Shown: positions 12,563-25,345, numbered from the stretch's first letter. The stretch: DNA of 64,000 bases from Salvator merianae (GCA_003586115.2 QVOM02000070.1:2002293-2066292), one strand, 5' to 3'. Notes: generated by a model not told the origin, from the sequence alone. Translations and numbers: made by a program.

Positions 12563-12742
12563 CAGTCCTTTCCTCACTGGAGCTTATTCTGGGATATATC
12601 CTGAAATAGATACCTGCTGACCCATGCTAGTACAGACTATGGCAGACCCCAGATAGGGTCTGCTGCAGTCTGCACTAGCGTGTGGATAGCAGGGCCCTCT
12701 TCTAGGATATATCCCGGAATAAGACCCAGGGTGGAAAGGGCC
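12563..12742. mobile_element. Palindromic MITE, diverged copy
   Basis: Inverted arms around GCTTATTCTGGGATATATCC with worn ends. Confidence 0.55.
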
Positions 12743-13017
12743 ACCTTTAGGAGAGGCTTCAATGTTATAAGCTTGTCAGGTTGGAAAATATATTGACATA
12801 GTAACCTAGGAAACTGTTTTAGCTGGGTCTGCACCTTGTTGTAACTCTAATGTCCTAGAATCTTCAGAATTCTTTGGTTAGACATGGGGCAAGCATGACT
12901 ATACACATCACTGGGCTGTAATGTGTAATAACAATGCATGTGGTCATGCCTGTGCCAACTCTGGGAGAAGGTAGTCAAGATACTGTGATAGCAGAATCAT
13001 ATTGGTATCACAGCTAA

Positions 13018-13503
13018 GGGCCTTTCTCCACTTACCTCGCCATGATCCCAATCAATAGCCTGGATCATGGCAAGGTTTGGACTGGATCAGTGCCATCTAC
13101 ATCGTGACGGCTGTTCCAGCCCCACCCACACACCAGTCCTGAAGTTCACACGAGCTTCAATGCCAGCCTCCAATGGCTTTGGCTAGGAACAAAAGTACTA
13201 GCCACAGAGTCCTCGCGGGACACATTTCAGTGACACACTTGGGTACATCACCAAAATGGGTCCCCCGTTAGTCCTGAAAACAAAGGTGTGCCTTTTGTAT
13301 GCCTCCATGACTCATGCTAGTATGTCAGTGGACACGTTTAATAAGGAGCCTCCTGATCTGGAATATGCTCTGCTTGGTGCAGATGGAGTATACTGGTGGT
13401 GGGTGGAGACTCTCTAGTCCTCACCAGCATGTGGGCAAAAGAGACCCTGAAGAGGACTTATGAGGTGCTCAGGTCCAGAATACAGGTAAATGCAGAAGGG
13501 CAC
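13018..13503. mobile_element. 486-bp Harbinger-like MITE with TAA duplication
   Basis: Ends GGGCCTTTCTCCACTTACC and GGTAAATGCAGAAGGGCAC, flanked by TAA at 13015-13017 and 13504-13506. No transposase. Confidence 0.65.
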
Positions 13504-14108
13504 TAAGTATGCACCCAGCAGTATACAGGGTCACATAAGTGTGCCATCTACTCCAGTAACATTTATGCTGCAGGGCAGAAGCTCTAAAGGATTCCAGGAG
13601 AGTACCTCCCCCAACCCTGCCTGGTGATTGAACATGGGACATTCTTCATACTAAACAGATGTTTTGTTCCTGAACTTCCTCGCATTCATCCTACACAAAG
13701 ATTGATGAAGCTACAAGATTTTGTATCAGTTTGTTCTGGAGATGAGCTAAACAGGTTTGGTTAGTTCAAAGTTCACATGGACAATGGGTGTTTGCATGTT
13801 CGTTCATGAGCCTGAACAGACTTGTTTGTGTTTGTGTTTTGCACGCAAACCTGAGTGGTGCGTTCAGTTCGACAGGTTTGCGGGGCCTGTATTCGCTTTT
13901 GTGTTTTGACAGTTTACTTACCACATCGATCGATAGATCATCCCCTATTGGTTACTGTGTTGCCTTCTGCAGTTGGTAACTGGAGTTTGACTGATTGCTT
14001 GCAGTAGTTGTTGGTTGGCTTTGCTGCTTGGTTTAAGTTTTGGGTGCTGGATACTATTCATTATCCCCTTTGGGGGAATCAGGAGGGAGGGGGGAGCTGA
14101 AGAGATGG

Positions 14109-14310
14109 TATAAAAAGAGAGGCTAGAACAGAGTTCTTGTTACCAAACTTCTGGATGGAGTCAGAGTTGCTTTACTTCAGAACCATGAGGGGTTTTTTTT
14201 GTGACTTGGCCGTGGTTGCGCTGATCTGGCTGGGTTCTTCCCTTTTCTTTAGGGGAAGAAGAGCCTCATTGGTGTCCTGCCCTCTGCTTGCCCTCTGCTT
14301 TTCTTTCTGA
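14109..14310 (+). other. TATA box plus 41-codon open frame
   Basis: GGTATAAAAAGAGAGG, then about 75 nt downstream an ATG (14185) opens a 41-codon frame beginning MRGFFCDLAVVALIWLGSS, hydrophobic like a signal peptide. It sits in repeat-rich DNA with a sauropsid repeat phrase at 14385-14470, so it may belong to a retroelement promoter. Confidence 0.2.
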
Positions 14311-14594
14311 TTCTGTCTCTCTTACCTGGTTTTTAATGAATCTGATGAAGCAGGCTTAGTTTAGAAACCTTACGCTACCACCCTCTTTCTCTTTGTTAAT
14401 CACTAAGGCGCTACTAGACCCTCTTGCTATGCTGATTCAGACTAACATGTCTACACTGTAATTTTACCTGGCCTTTGCTAATTTTTGCTTTAGGAATCTC
14501 ATTGTGGTGGAAGAGGGGAGTGTTACTTTAGAGGTTGGGTGTAACGGAGGGGTTGTTCTACCTTATTTTTATATGTTTATGCTTTCCTGCAGCT

Positions 14595-15250
14595 TGGTAA
14601 ATCTGGTTGATGCTTTCTAGAGGCTTGGTGTGATTTATGGAGACTGTAGCGCTACATCCTGTCCATTTGGGCGTAATTTTCATTTGCTAAATAATTGGTT
14701 GGCACTTTTCTAGAGGCATGGCTTGATTTAGGGGTAATTTAGAGGTCAGCCTGCCCATGAGGGCTTTAAATTTATTTGTTAAATAATTGGTTGGTGCTTT
14801 CTAGAGGCTTGGTGTGATTTATGTAGACTGTAGTGGTACATCCTGTTCATTTTGGCATAATTTTCATTTGGTAAATAATTGGTTGGCACTTTTTAGAGGC
14901 CTGGCATGATTTAGGGAGGATTTAGAGGTCAACCTGTCTGTTTTGGCTTTAAATTTCTTTGTTAAATGATCGGTTGGCATTTTCTAGAGACTTAACTTGA
15001 TTTAAACCTGCCCGTTGGGGGTTTAAATTTATTTATTTATTTATTTATTATTATTAATAATATTAATTATTATTATTATTATTATTTATTTATTAAATCT
15101 TTCTAGAGGTGTGACATGATTTAGAGGGACTATAGTGGTACATCCTGCCTATTTTGGCTTTAATTTTATTTGTTAAATAATTGGCTCCATTTTCTAGAGA
15201 CTTGGCATGATTTTTTGGGGGGGGCTTTACAGATGGGAAAGGTCACATTT
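14595..15250. repeat. Minisatellite, ~90-bp period, about 7 copies
   Basis: TAAATAATTGGTTGGC, CTTTCTAGAGGCTTGG and GATTTA recur roughly every 90 bp. A TTTA/TTA microsatellite lies at about 15023-15096. Confidence 0.75.
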
Positions 15251-15541
15251 GGGTCTTTTCTTTTTTCTCAGATGCTTATGTTGCTGCTTCAGGGATATTA
15301 TCCTTGCATGACATTTTTGCTTGTTTTTTGCTTATTCCTTTGTTGCAGGGATTTTTGGTGACTGGAGCTTTGGGTTTGTCTCTGCCTGAGCACTAGCACT
15401 GCTACTGACAGTGTAACTGAGCTCCAGGGCTTCCACACAAGTAGAAGTGTTGAGAAGAAGATAGCTGCTTTTAGGTGACTTTTTAAAACTTCTGTAAGGT
15501 AGGATAGGAATAAGAAATAGGCTAGGGAGAGGGATAGGAAG

Positions 15542-16665
15542 TAGGGATGTGCACGAAATTTCGAAGCAACGAAATTTCGTACGAATTTCGTTGCTTCGCA
15601 ACATTCGCATCGAATGCGAAGTGCCCTCTCTATCGCGAAAGCGAATAGCGAAAGTCACGGAGATTTTCGTCAACTTTCGTGACCTTCGCTACTCACCGCG
15701 AACGGCTATTTTTTGTCTCTTTTCGCTGCGAAAACTGTGATGCAACGAAGCTCGGTAGCTTCATAGCCTCAAGTCTCTGCCTCTAGAGGTGGAAATTGTA
15801 ATGCATCACATTAGGAAAGACGGTATTTTTTTAACTCTTTGCCTGCCTCGCAGCGATCGCACCGCATGAGGATGAGAAACTCAGATGGCTAGGAGTTAAT
15901 AAAATGTCTTTGATGGTGGTATATAGTTCTGCTTTTTGAAACGGAGGGCAAGACAAGGCGTCATTTTGCTGCTGCTCGGAAGTAGGGAGGGAGGGCAAGA
16001 CAAGGCGTCATTTTGCTGCTGCTCGGAAGTAGGGAGTTATTTCATCCTGCGGCTGCCGCCAGTCTTCTAAATTACGCGCTGAGCTGAAGGCAATTGCTTC
16101 GCGCGTCACTGACTAAGCCTGCCCGCCTCGTAGGCGAGGTAATAATTTCTGTGCCCCAAACGATCGGCACGGACGGCAGACAGCGACGAGTCGCGCCGAT
16201 AAATTAAAGGGACAGAAGTTAGCGCGCGTGCGCGCACAGACATGAGCGTCGAAAAGGCATCGAAAATGACGAAAAATCAAAGCGAAAAAAAATCCTTTGC
16301 TTGCTTTCGCTTGCTTTCGATCTGCAGTGAGGAACCCCAAATGTGTCCTTGTTGCTTTGAATCCTGCTACAAACCGGCCGCCGGTAAAAAGTAAGCTCCG
16401 TGCAATTTTTACTTTTAACGAAGCAACTCCTTAAATTAGCAACGTGGACAGTCAAATATAGAAGGGAGAGGGCAGGGGGATATACGGTGTTTGATTTTTG
16501 CTACTTATTTCATTGATTTTGCACTTCCGTTTTTTTCGCGAAAATTTTCGCTGCGAAAACGAAAATCGCCATTTTCGCGACTTCCGTTTTCGTGCGAAAA
16601 TGAAGCAACGAAGCTTCGATGCATTGCAAAACGAACAGAGAAAATTCATTTCGTGCACATCCCTA
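15542..16665. mobile_element. Complete 1124-bp non-autonomous hAT element
   Basis: Ends TAGGGATGTGCACGAAATT and AATTTCGTGCACATCCCTA (a few mismatches inside), flanked by the 8-bp duplication ATAGGAAG at 15534-15541 and 16666-16673. The interior is rich in self-complementary CGAAAATTTTCG motifs and has a ~49-bp direct repeat near 15945-16037. No transposase frame. Confidence 0.85.
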
Positions 16666-17756
16666 ATAGGAAGGGATATGACCCTACGGCTGATTAATGT
16701 GGGTTAAATCAATCCCTTTAATCAGAAAAAATAATGAGGGTCAGGGTCAGGGTTAATAGGCTAGGGTTCAGGGTAGGAGGGAGATTACAGTATATAGCAT
16801 CCCCCAAAAAACGTCCCTCTCCTTTAGATGTTTTCCACCATATTTGCTGCTCGTTGCTGCTTTCCCAAACTATATTTTAAGGTCTTCAAATTAAACCTGC
16901 TTCTTTGGGAGGGTAGGGTAATTCAATTCATCCAGATTTGTGTGTAACCGCAGCAGTGCCATAGCACTGTGATTGTGGCACACATCCAATTCAAGTAGGT
17001 CGCTCCTCCTCCTTAGGCTACACTGAGCCTTCAGGGCTTCAAGCAATCCTGTCCTCACCAGTATTAGGGACTTAGGGCTTCATTAAAATCAGAAAGATGT
17101 CTGGGAGGGATATAGGAAAAGGAAAGGCTGCTAGAGTGCCAGTCAGGAGGAAAGGAAGGGTATTGCTGGCTGTGGCAGGCAGGCATCTGAGGGGCCTGTT
17201 CCCTGAGTCCATAGTGTACAGGCTTCACTTTCCCACCTTGGGAGGTCAACCTGAGGTACCTGCTGCTTGCCATGGTTAAAGCAGCATAGCCTCTCTCATG
17301 CAGAGGAACCAGGGTTCCCCCAATAAGGGAGGAGTTGGTGGTGACGATTTCAGCTGCCAGGGCAGCGGGGCCTCCTCCAGTTCTAGAACAACCTCACAGC
17401 CCAAGACTGTGAGCCTCAGGTTGTGGGAGTGATGGTCCTTCTCCCCAGAAGGAGCCAACAGCAGCAGGACCATCACCATCTAAGAAGGGCCATCATAGTA
17501 GCCCCAATGGTATTGTGGTATAGAGTCATTTTGAGCTCTGCCATGATGCTCCAACATACGTTGCCTGCAACCGTCATAAGGCACAGGTCAGCAGGGGTCA
17601 GAACATCAAGCATCTTGGCACCAGAACACCGATGAAGGATCTGCAGAATCAGCACCGTGGTGTCCTTCCACCTGCTGATAGCACTAGGCTTGGCATGTCT
17701 GGTACTAGCTCAGCTAGTTCTAGAGCAATGATTGCAGTGTATATGGGGCAGGTGGG

Positions 17757-18110
17757 ATGATTGACTTTGATGATCAGTCACTGTCGGTGATGAACAATGC
17801 CAGCTTCTGCTGGCTGCTCCACCTGCTTGCCCAAAAATTTCAGATACCCTCCTGCACCATGTTTAGCAGGAGCACGGTGTCCTCCCTGTATGCTGCATGC
17901 AAGAAGGTTGTGCAGAAACTGATGTCACACACTGCCATCCATCACTGTCCAACCATACACTTCACTGCTTATCTATGGACCAGCAACAGTAATGAATTGC
18001 ACAGCACTTTCCTTTTCTGCACTGCACACTGGTGGAGGGAGGAAAGAAATGGTGGTGTTTCAGCCAGCACTGGTGTTGGTTCTCAAACTACTTCTCTGGT
18101 AGTGAGGTCC
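17757..18110 (+). pseudogene. hAT/ZBED-like transposase fragment
   Basis: The frame from 17757 carries the order SFCWLLHLLAQKFQIPS, SRSTVSSLY, then about 28 residues later HFTAYLWTSNSNELHSTF. This matches the hAT/ZBED core in which P-S-R is followed by a (T/A)-x-x-W-T-S motif. The frame loses similarity after about 18050 and ends in unrelated repeat. The upstream 16690-17750 has no continuous frame. Dead copy. Confidence 0.55.
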
Positions 18111-18189
18111 CTTTGGGCCCTGCTGCACGTGGGGGAGTTCAGCTCCACCCATACTGCTGACCATCTGGCAGAGATGCCTCCCCAAGCCT

Positions 18190-18420
18190 CAAACCATGTA
18201 GCTGTTCCAAAAGGATACTGTGATCAACGATATCAAAAGCCACCTAAAGATCCATGAGAACAAACAGGGTTACATTCGTCCTGTTCCTCTCCCACAAGAT
18301 GTCATCAGTCAAGATAACTAAGGTCATCTTGGTTCTGTGGCCAGGTTTGAGCCCAGATGGGAAAAAAATGACAGTTATTCAGAACTTTGGGATCTAGAGA
18401 TGTCTTCTTAAGTACTAGAC
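18190..18420 (-). pseudogene. Non-LTR reverse transcriptase fragment
   Basis: On the minus strand, after a T-x-V-T-L-F-V-L stretch, the reading is MDL, a stop, then VAFDIVDHSILL. This is the LINE (L2/CR1-like) reverse transcriptase motif with its usual DLSAAFD segment broken by the stop. Confidence 0.55.
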
Positions 18421-18879
18421 AAGCCACTGCCTCTTTCTGTGCCAGCAGAACCTCCTTCTCTTATAACAAAGCATTATTCACTCAATGTATCTATTTAGTC
18501 CACTTTCTAGGGCTAGCTTTTAGCAACCATGTTGGATAAGGGTCAAGAGAATATATGGCAGTTGGATTCCTGCAGGAAGCTTGTCCACATTATCATCAGT
18601 GAAAACCGATACCAATGGATCATAGGAGGACTTGACGGTGGGTTTGTGACCTCATCAGAAGTGCCATCGATTGTGGGGTCCAATTCCAAGTGTATTTGGG
18701 AGATGTTGCCCTCAAAGTGCCAGGCAGAGTTATCACACCAGTTCTGTGATGGGAGCAGAGGAGCCACATAGTGAACTAAACTTGTATTTTGAAGATAGTT
18801 GACATTCCTTTAAGGTATGTCCAAGTGATGTCTCCCACCCCTCCAAAATCCTTCCCTACTTTCAGACTGCTGCTTTATT

Positions 18880-18990
18880 GCGTTACTTTTATGACTTCTT
18901 CTTCTTGTTGTTGCTTTAATTGTTGTAGCGCACCCTGAGACCTTCGGGTATAGGGTGGGATAAAAATGCAAATAAATAAATAAATAATGG
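18880..18990 (+). mobile_element. LINE 3' tail with (AAAT)n
   Basis: GCGCACCCTGAGACCTTCGG, then GGTGGGATAAAAATGC and (AAAT)3. This tail is common in lizard genomes. From 18991 to 20780 no gene or repeat is recognised. Confidence 0.5.
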
Positions 18991-20783
18991 AGCCCTGGAA
19001 AAACCAAATCAATATGGAAGTGGGGTGGGATTGGGAGCCATGTACTGACAAGTATATCTTGCCAGCACTAGATAGCGATGATACTAAGCACCTATGTGGT
19101 CATTTTAAGGTCATCAAATCAGTTTGGAGTCAGAATTGTGGGAGGGGAAAAGAAAAAAAAGTAGGGCAGGACAAATGAAAGGCTGAAATCCTGAGTAGCA
19201 GCATTCCAAGCTGCAATGTTTGGCTGCAGACACCATTTGTTTATTTACCTATTATGGAAACTATAAGTGCTATTGTTCTCTAAAGGAAGAAATGAATGCG
19301 AACACTTGTGATTAGGATCTTTGTTTAGCTGTGCCCTACTTCTTTTTAAGTCCCAGTTTCATATAGATTCCTTCTACACCACTCCGTCCCCCAAAGGTCC
19401 ACAGGGGAAAAGGCGCGTAGAATGGGAGGAGATGCACATTCATTTTAGCTGAAAAGAAGGACCAGTTTGTCTTTCTAATGTACTGAGAGTTACGGAGGAG
19501 GAGCCAGTGTAACCACAAAAGCTATTGGATTGCAATTTTCACTGTCTTTCATGGCCATGCTGGATGTTGCTGATGGAAGCTGGAATCTAATAAAATCTGG
19601 AGGGATACAATTTCCCACATGTGTCATAAAGGGTAAGGATAACTTAGGAAGCAGAGTCAGAAAAATCAATATTAAGGTTCAAATGTAATTTTCATTGTCC
19701 AATCAATGGAGTTACAGTAGACTCCGAAATGGAGAAATGATTATCTGTTTTCAAGATGACCAAACGTCTTCTCCACAATTGTTGAGATTGGGGTTTAACG
19801 ACTGAACTTGTGTGATCCTGTGATTTGCGTTGAGTGGTTATCTGCATAACATCTCCACCATTTTAATGACAAGGTGATTTCATGCCAGGTTGAATAATCA
19901 CAACCCAAGCTTGGAGCATCCGTCACCTCAAGTCCTTACCTAGTTCTGTTTGCCCTTTCCACATTTCCATCACTACATAGTGTTCACGCCTTCTTCCAAA
20001 GCTTCTATGGTCCTCAGATCAGATTCATCCCATATCATCCTGGAATTACATCCCTGTGTAATTCTATGTTCTATAGCATCTCAGCAATGGAGCTGGAGAA
20101 TGTTTTGCAAGACCATTTCTTGAAAGTGTGTACCATAGTTGATGCTGGCACAATTTCTGTACAGATCTGTAGACTACCATGATGTAATGTGCTCAACATC
20201 TACAGAATATTTTTTTCCGGGTGAATGTTTGAAATGCAATTAAATAAATATTTAAATATATGCTGAAATGTTTTTACATGTTATACCAAATATAGCACAC
20301 AGTCTGATCTGGTTTTAAAGAGGAATGGCAGGATGGAGTTAAATGTTATTATTGTCACCTTATCATTTAAAATGCAAAGGACACTGTAAGACAATGCCTG
20401 TTTTCTCATGTTTCAGTTGAATACTCATTACTATTCTGATCAACATCAGTGCTACCAGATCATCAAAGATATGATGAGTGAGGTTTCCTTCTCATGTCCT
20501 CATTGAGCCTCGGATTATAGTATAAAGTTGTGCGATGAATTAGTGAACAGGTGATTATAACACCCCTTAGAGTGGATAGATTATGCCAGGCTGCGGAGCT
20601 ATCACTTGGTTTCATATTTTAAGGCAATGCTCATCGGCTATTAAAGGACCTGACTTTCCCCAAATTATTTATCCATACGCAGAGGCATAAGCAATCACAT
20701 TTATAATGTATAGTTACTTTGTATCATTGCTAATGTAAATGTGATGTCCTAACAGGGTTGTAAATTAAAAACAAGGAAAGCAA

Positions 20784-21004
20784 TTTATTGCAGTTGCATT
20801 TTTTTATTGTTGCAAAGCTTCCACCATTCGTCAAGTAAGTAATGGGTGAACAAAGGAAACACAGATCAATTGGTGCTATAAAATTTATCTAAATGCCAAT
20901 AGTTACGATTCATTTTCATTTGATTAGCTTTGGGGTATCATGTGGAAAGCACAAGAGAAGAAGGTCTTTGCTGATGAAGTCCAGGAGCATCATTATGGTG
21001 GATC
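20784..21004 (-). CDS. Candidate last exon of array 2 (Asp-Pro-Pro-stop plus 3' UTR)
   Basis: The acceptor TTTTCTATAAGCATTAAG is followed in phase 0 by DPP and TAA (coding part 20993-21004). Two AATAAA signals follow on the minus strand, at 20803-20808 and 20784-20789. The copy at 1.5 kb has the same stop position. An alternative ATG frame (MMLLDFISKDLLLLCF) resembles a signal peptide, so a first-exon role cannot be excluded. Confidence 0.4.
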
Positions 21005-21746
21005 CTTAATGCTTATAGAAAATAAATAATACCGATTAGTATAAGTATTTCCAAAGACTTGGAGATAAAAATCTTAATAGGCAGGTTTGTTGTTTGTTTG
21101 GAATAAAGCTTCTGAACACCAGAATTGCCAATTATTGGGGAAATATTAGTTGCTACACCACATATCTGCTATGGATAGTGGTCTATTTCATGCTAATTTG
21201 GAGAAGAAATTCTGACAAGGCCCATTTACACTCCATGAAATTTACAGCACATGCATAACTCCCTTCGAAATGCATAGAAATAGTTGTCTTTTTACTAGCT
21301 ATTCCCCTCTACCACAGTTTGCCCTCGCCACCATTGACAATACAAGCTTCTATTTTTCATGAGATTTATTAACTTATAACTTATATATATACTTATATAT
21401 AACTAGTTATACACTACTTATATAACTAGTATATTGATAGCAATACGAGTTTTATAATAGTAAGACTATTACAATACCAGTTCTGGCTTTGCTATATGAC
21501 AGATTAAGGGAACATGCCCTAGAACTTTCCATAGACCCTGAGAAGATTCATGGGCAACGTGTGAGTGCTTGGCTCCTCAAGGCAATGCTGCTTCCTGTTA
21601 ACATCCCTTAAAATTCATGTCCCATCTAGAGGAAACCACAGAAGGACTCCGATCACCAGTTTCCTGGCATGATGAATATTTTGACATCTGTAGTAGGAGT
21701 CATCAGGACTCCAACATACAAATAAATATATCAGTGCAAACTCTTC

Positions 21747-21761
21747 TCACTTCCACAGAAT
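21747..21761 (-). CDS. Possible alternative terminal exon, ILWK-stop
   Basis: Acceptor TTATTTGTGTGCCTAAG. It lies between the last 30-nt exon (22596) and the DPP-stop exon (20993). Confidence 0.25.
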   Translation of the reverse strand: MLWK

Positions 21762-22595
21762 CTTAGGCACACAAATAAGAGAAAGTATTGGTGATCCCTG
21801 TCTCTCCAGTTGCCTACATCGTGATTTATGGGCACAAAACCTATTGTGATAAACTAGGTGTTTTATCTACCAGAAATCATAAGTCAGGAATGCGAAGGAC
21901 TCTATACAGGCAAGAGATGGATGCTGACTAAGACATGAGGCTGCTGTGGGGGGAGTCTCAGAATGTGAGGTTAATCAGTGCCATGCAGTCATGCACTTGG
22001 TGCAGAAATGAACTTACAGGATCATAAAGAGTACCTCCCTATTACCTTGAGGACTTCACAAACCAACCAAGCAGCCAGGGATTTTTGATGCATTACTGTA
22101 TCTAGTAGTGTAGAATTCACTAAAGAGAACTATTTACTGATTACTTTTAATATTAGTGTGGACTCAAAGCCAAGCTTACTTAGGGCCTTTTCACACCTTC
22201 CAACTTAGAACAGCACTGGCTCCAAACCTGACCCAGTTTTCAGAACCAGTGGCCAGAGCTGGTACAGAATGGGTCTCCCAATGCAGACGGTGATGTCCCA
22301 CAGCAGCGGCACCCTGTCCCAGCATGAGATGTGCTGCACCCTACCCTGCCAAGCATTTCCCCCTGTTTCAGCTTTCTTATGATCAGACCAATAGCTCTAA
22401 TGGTTATTATGAGGGAACCACTGAGCAAAATCTGGCAGGGCAACCATAACTCCTAATTACTGTTAATTAAAAAAAACACACAGAGAAGGACAAACAGAAA
22501 GAAAAAGTAACCTTCAGGCCAACCAATATTCTTTCTTTTACCCCCTTAATTTTCCCTGAGTGAAAATTCTACATCAGGTCATTAGCAATACTTAC

Positions 22596-22625
22596 TCCCA
22601 GGAGTGTCTTTAGCTTATCAATGGC
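22596..22625 (-). CDS. 30-nt micro-exon, AIDKLKTLLG
   Basis: Acceptor TTTCTCTACTTTAG, donor GTAAGTATTG. Leucines and isoleucine spaced as in an amphipathic helix. It is the left-most micro-exon of array 2, nearest the candidate last exon at 21.0 kb. Confidence 0.6.
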
Positions 22626-23876
22626 CTAAAGTAGAGAAATTAGCAGTTAATTATCTTGAGGGATGGAAAGAAAACTGATTGATTCTTATTAAAACAACTT
22701 CACAGTCCATGATATTAGTGTTTCTCACCCAACCTTCTCAAGTGCAGAAAGCAGCAAGAAACAATCAGTACAGATTTTGTTAATGTTTGTGTGTCTATAC
22801 ATGTATGGACATCCTTGGTAGACTAATTATTGTTTCAAAGATGAAAAGTCAAAATTCTGACATTTTTCCCAAATAAATGTCTCAAGGCAAAACCAATGGG
22901 ACTGTGCCCTGCGAATTAGCACAGAATTTGTTAATGTGCTTGCATGCATACATATATTTGCATGTTTTTTATGACTAAAAGAGGAAATACTGCTTTGAGT
23001 GTGAAAATTCAGCTTCCTTCTCCCTGTTGTTTAGTTTTTTCAAAACCTTGACTTTTCCCAATAAAAACTCTTTGCCCTTCTCTGAGAATTGTCAGAAGAC
23101 AGTTTTATTCAAGCCACATCTATGCCAATAGTTACAGAATGTCACATGCAATGATGATGCAAACCCTTGTAGGACTTCTGAGATGGCCAACCTGTTGCAG
23201 GAAAAACAAGCGTGGATACCTTTCTGGCATGGCTTTTCTCTCCTTAGAAGCTCAATATTTGCCCTCAGAGACATTTAGCTCATGAAATTAGGGTGCACAT
23301 TTGTGAACCTGGGAATATCCTACAGTGTCCTGAAAGTCCAGTGGCAGTGTTTGAATTCTATCCTACAGTAATGTCACTCAAGGGAAAAAGAATCGTACTT
23401 TTAAACTACTAACTTAGTCAATGTCAATGGGTGCACCCAGGAAATGAAAAAATCCTTGAAAGGTAGGGATGGAGCATATTGCTGAATGACAGTGCAAACA
23501 TTTCTGTCATTAGATTGCAAAAAAAATCAAGAAAAAACCAGGAGATAGGTTTCCTCAAGCCACATCTGTGGCAATATTTACAGAATGTCCCATGTGGAAA
23601 TGACATGACCTCTTTGTAGGACTTTTTGGATGACAAGCCCATTCTGGAATGACAAGCAAAATTTGCCCCAAGAAAAATTTAAGTTGAACTCCTGAAATTA
23701 AGATGCACAATTGTGACAGGGGGGAATATCCCACAGTGTCATGAAGACCCAGTAGAAGTGACCAAATCTACATCTCATCCACAGTGATGCCACTTCTGAG
23801 AAAGAAAAGAAGGAACATATTGGAGAAGGACAGCAGAGTCTTTTCAATCATTACATTGCAAATTTGTAATACTCAC

Positions 23877-23888
23877 GTTCTCTAAATC
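23877..23888 (-). CDS. 12-nt micro-exon, DLEN
   Basis: Acceptor TTTTCATTTTAG, donor GTGAGTATTA. It corresponds to the 15-nt exons of neighbouring units, one codon shorter with phase kept. Confidence 0.55.
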
Positions 23889-24063
23889 CTAAAATGAAAA
23901 AAGAAAAACAAAGTTACAGTATGTATTCTTGACCATTGACATGAGGGTATCATTTGATAATGACACATGCAGGTCTACTGCATCTAGTAATGTAGAATTC
24001 ACTAAAGAGAACTATTTGCTGATTACTTTTAATTTTAATGTGGACTCAAAGCCAAGCTTACTT

Positions 24064-24534
24064 AGGGCCTTTTCACACCTTCCAACTTAGAACAGGATAA
24101 TTATTCAATTTTAAGTTGGAACAGACTTTGCAGCACGAAAGCCATTCGCACTGCGAGACCTGGAACGTATAGAAAACAGGCTACCAGCATTCGCAGTGTG
24201 AATGCTGGTGGCCTGTGCCATGGCAGCAAGCTGGCAAACTTCTGGCCATTGCCGTGGTGATGAGGAATGCAGTGCAACTGCACAGCCACAGCCACAGCTG
24301 CAGCCATGCCATGCCACTCTGTGTTCGGACCCGGAAGAGGGTGCAGTCGCAGTATACCAGGACCGGCCCAAACTGCTCCCAATATAGCTGTGGAGCACAA
24401 TTTTGTGCTCCACAGAAAGTAGCAATCGGGAGCAGCTGTATTCTGCTTCCAATCTCCAGGGCCTCCACATGGTGCAGATGCACTTCACTAGTGAGCGTCC
24501 TGACGCTCACTAGTGTAAAGTACGAAAAGGCCCT
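24064..24534. mobile_element. MITE with AGGGCCTTTTC ends
   Basis: Starts AGGGCCTTTTCACACC and ends GTACGAAAAGGCCCT, interrupting CTTACTTA/GTCACTGG of the unit consensus. A truncated copy at the same point of the neighbouring unit (22184) shows insertion before that duplication. Confidence 0.6.
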
Positions 24535-24743
24535 CAGTCACTGGCTAAGGTTCAGAATGTCATAAATCAGGATCAAGATCCATCCTGTGCAGATGGAGTG
24601 TACCATCTAAAGTGTGGATTGATGATGCCTAGAAGCTCACTATGTGGGCTCCTACTTTGGACTTCAGATAAGTGCAAAAAGAGCCTGACCTTTCCCAGAA
24701 TAAGATACAAGCTGTTGCATATCAATTCCTTAGCAATACTTAC

Positions 24744-24773
24744 TGGAATCTCCTGCTTTATTTGGTTCAAAAT
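24744..24773 (-). CDS. 30-nt micro-exon, ILNQIKQEIP
   Basis: Acceptor TTTTCTCTTCTATAG, donor GTAAGTATTG. Closest relative is 27044 (ILEHLKTEVP), with most differences changing amino acids. Confidence 0.6.
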
Positions 24774-25328
24774 CTATAGAAGAGAAAAGAGCAGTTAGTT
24801 ATCTTGAAGGATGGAAAGAGGATTGATTGCTTCTTATAAAAGCAACCTCATGATCCATGGTGTCTGTGTTATTCACACAACTTTCTCAAATGAAGAAAGC
24901 AGCAGATTAAGATACAGTCAACACAAATGCTGTTAATGGCTTTTTGTGCAATCATATATGTGTATATTTACATGTCAGTGTCTGAAAGAGGAGATTAATC
25001 TGTGTTTCCCCTGTAGTTTAACTTTTTTTAAAAAAAATCCAGACTTTTCCCAAAAAAGGAGGCAAAGAAAAGCCAGTGTGACCATTTCCTGATCATTGCC
25101 AGGAGATAGCCTTCTCAAGCCACATCTGTGGCAATATGTACAGAATGCCCTGTGCAAAGAGGACGTGACCCCCTCATAGGACTTTTGAATGTCAAGCCCA
25201 TTCTAGAAGGACAAGCATGGATATAGCTCTGAGATGGATAACCCTTTCCAGGTGTTTCCACAAAGCTCAAAATTTGCCCCAAGAAAAGTTTACTCGAACT
25301 TCTGAAATTAGGATGCACAATTGTGACC

Positions 25329-25345
25329 GGGGGGGGGGGGGGGGG
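25329..25345 (+). repeat. G17 run
   Basis: Seventeen G in a row in place of a short G run in sister units. Possible slippage product or assembly artefact. Confidence 0.9.

Noticed and set aside
15332..15673. 113-codon minus-strand frame
   Set aside because: Crosses the end of the hAT element; chance frame.
16735..16785. Telomere-like GGGTCAGGGTTAATAGG run
   Set aside because: Irregular and short, not TTAGGG repeats.
24975..25157. Cys/His-rich frame (FCTYCHRCGL), also near 23550 and 32420, looking like a zinc knuckle
   Set aside because: Not bounded by splice sites, and other units carry a stop at the same place; the surrounding intron is equally conserved.
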